Assembly: GCA_025677835.1 (NCBI GenBank)
Contig: JAIXMR010000149.1
Coordinates: 1 to 41,851 of the forward strand
Direction of reading: 5' to 3'
Source of the DNA: Sporodiniella umbellata
Taxonomy: Eukaryota > Mucoromycota > Mucoromycetes > Mucorales > Rhizopodaceae
Length of the DNA: 41,851 nt
Shown: positions 41,404 to 41,851 of the stretch, piece after piece
How the letters are laid out: each line of letters starts with the position of its first letter
How positions within the stretch are numbered: the first letter of the stretch is position 1
Translations under genes and position numbers: made by a program
The notes under the pieces: generated by a model
The model's database searches: none
Told to the model about the DNA's origin: nothing
Seen by the model: the letters and a program-made list of their open reading frames with translations, nothing else

Positions 41404-41851
41404 ATGACTGAAATCACCCACTGTATTTTCGATATGGTAAAAATACGGTTTTTTTATATATATAAAAATTAACAGAGAAAAGAGCCATTGGAAGTATATG
41501 TTTTAACTAAAATCGTTCATAAAGGACGGACTTCTATTAGATACCGAGCGTGTCTATACCGAAGTAACGCAACAGATACTCGATCAATACGCAGGCGGCA
41601 TTAAATTCTCTTGGGAAGTGAAGAGTCAACTGATGGGTAAAACGGGAGACGAGGTAAATACTGGAAAAAAAAAAAAAAAATAGTGAGAGATAGGCTAATC
41701 TATGGTAAAGTCAGCCGCTATGGTGGTGGCTACTTACAAGTTGCCAATGACAACTGCTGAATACATTCAAATGACAGCAGTGATTCAAGAAGATCTCTTT
41801 CCTCACTCCAAACTATTGCCGGGTGTAGAAAAGTTGATTCGTCATTTACAC
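41404..41851 (+). CDS. HAD phosphatase, pseudouridine-5'-phosphatase (PUDP/HDHD1)-like, partial
   Basis: Start of a HAD hydrolase cut by the window end. Exons 41404-41436, 41525-41653 and 41711 onward give 106 residues so far. Seen: CIFDM|DGLLLDTERVY (nucleophile and acid Asp; the intron falls between the Met and the second Asp), SWEVKSQLMGKTGDE, LPMTTAEYI and LFPHSKLLPGVEKLIRHLH. The order and spacing match PUDP (HDHD1/GS1), and less closely yeast Gpp-type phosphatases. The remaining C-terminal motifs lie outside the window, so the substrate (pseudouridine monophosphate) is inferred. Both acceptors are A-rich (CATAAAG, GGTAAAG). Confidence 0.85.

Overview
The window is nuclear DNA from a filamentous, early-diverging fungus, most likely Mucoromycota (Mucorales-like); I do not assign a genus. 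The evidence is many short spliceosomal introns (52 could be placed by eye, mostly 40-110 bp), AT-rich spacers full of A/T homopolymers and TA, CA and TAA microsatellites, and a gene set that fits a fungus: GPI-anchored GH16 and chitin deacetylase, a velvet protein, a 7TM-RGS protein, allantoicase, secreted aspartic proteases and mitochondrial ATP synthase beta. Exon joins were worked out by hand from splice signals, reading frame and family conservation. None is confirmed by transcripts.

Layout. 1-2.1 kb: GPI-anchored GH16 (-), an intron-split 39-residue Cys protein (+) and an unrecognised 82-residue protein starting MGCC (-). 2.7-5.7 kb: a minus-strand run of SWI/SNF subunit (SWIB), Yip1 and Yippee. 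5.7-12.4 kb: plus strand, with a doubtful 60-codon ORF, mitochondrial ClpX, a poorly resolved stretch, an FCP1-type phosphatase and a pyrimidine 5'-nucleotidase (both HAD fold). 12.4-14.6 kb: chitin deacetylase and an ML-domain lipid-binding protein (-). 14.9-17.4 kb: phosducin-like PLP2 and allantoicase (+). 17.5-18.7 kb: SmD1 and an Emi1/DUF3128 protein (-). 18.96-20.4 kb: Glo3-type ArfGAP (+). 20.5-23.4 kb: two tandem aspartic proteases (-). 24.6-27.5 kb: an orphan coiled-coil protein and ATP2 (-). 30.2-32.0 kb: a five-exon velvet regulator (+) after 2.8 kb of non-coding DNA. 32-36 kb: AT-rich, apparently gene-free, with a 77-bp MITE-like element. 36.1-37.0 kb: ribosomal protein uL13 (-). 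38.3-40.1 kb: 7TM-RGS (-). 41.4 kb to the end: the start of a HAD phosphatase resembling pseudouridine-5'-phosphatase (+), cut by the window edge.

There is no operon-like logic; most genes are housekeeping. Loose themes are cell wall and surface (GH16, chitin deacetylase, GPI-anchored protease), ER-Golgi traffic (Yip1, Glo3), and nucleotide or purine breakdown (allantoicase, 5'-nucleotidase, the terminal HAD protein). The less ordinary items are the two small spliced genes near the left end, a GC-AG intron in the nucleotidase that carries an in-frame stop, a recurrent class of A-rich AAG 3' splice sites, a slippery A20 tract at the end of one protease gene, and the MITE. I found no rRNA, tRNA, CRISPR array or viral genes.
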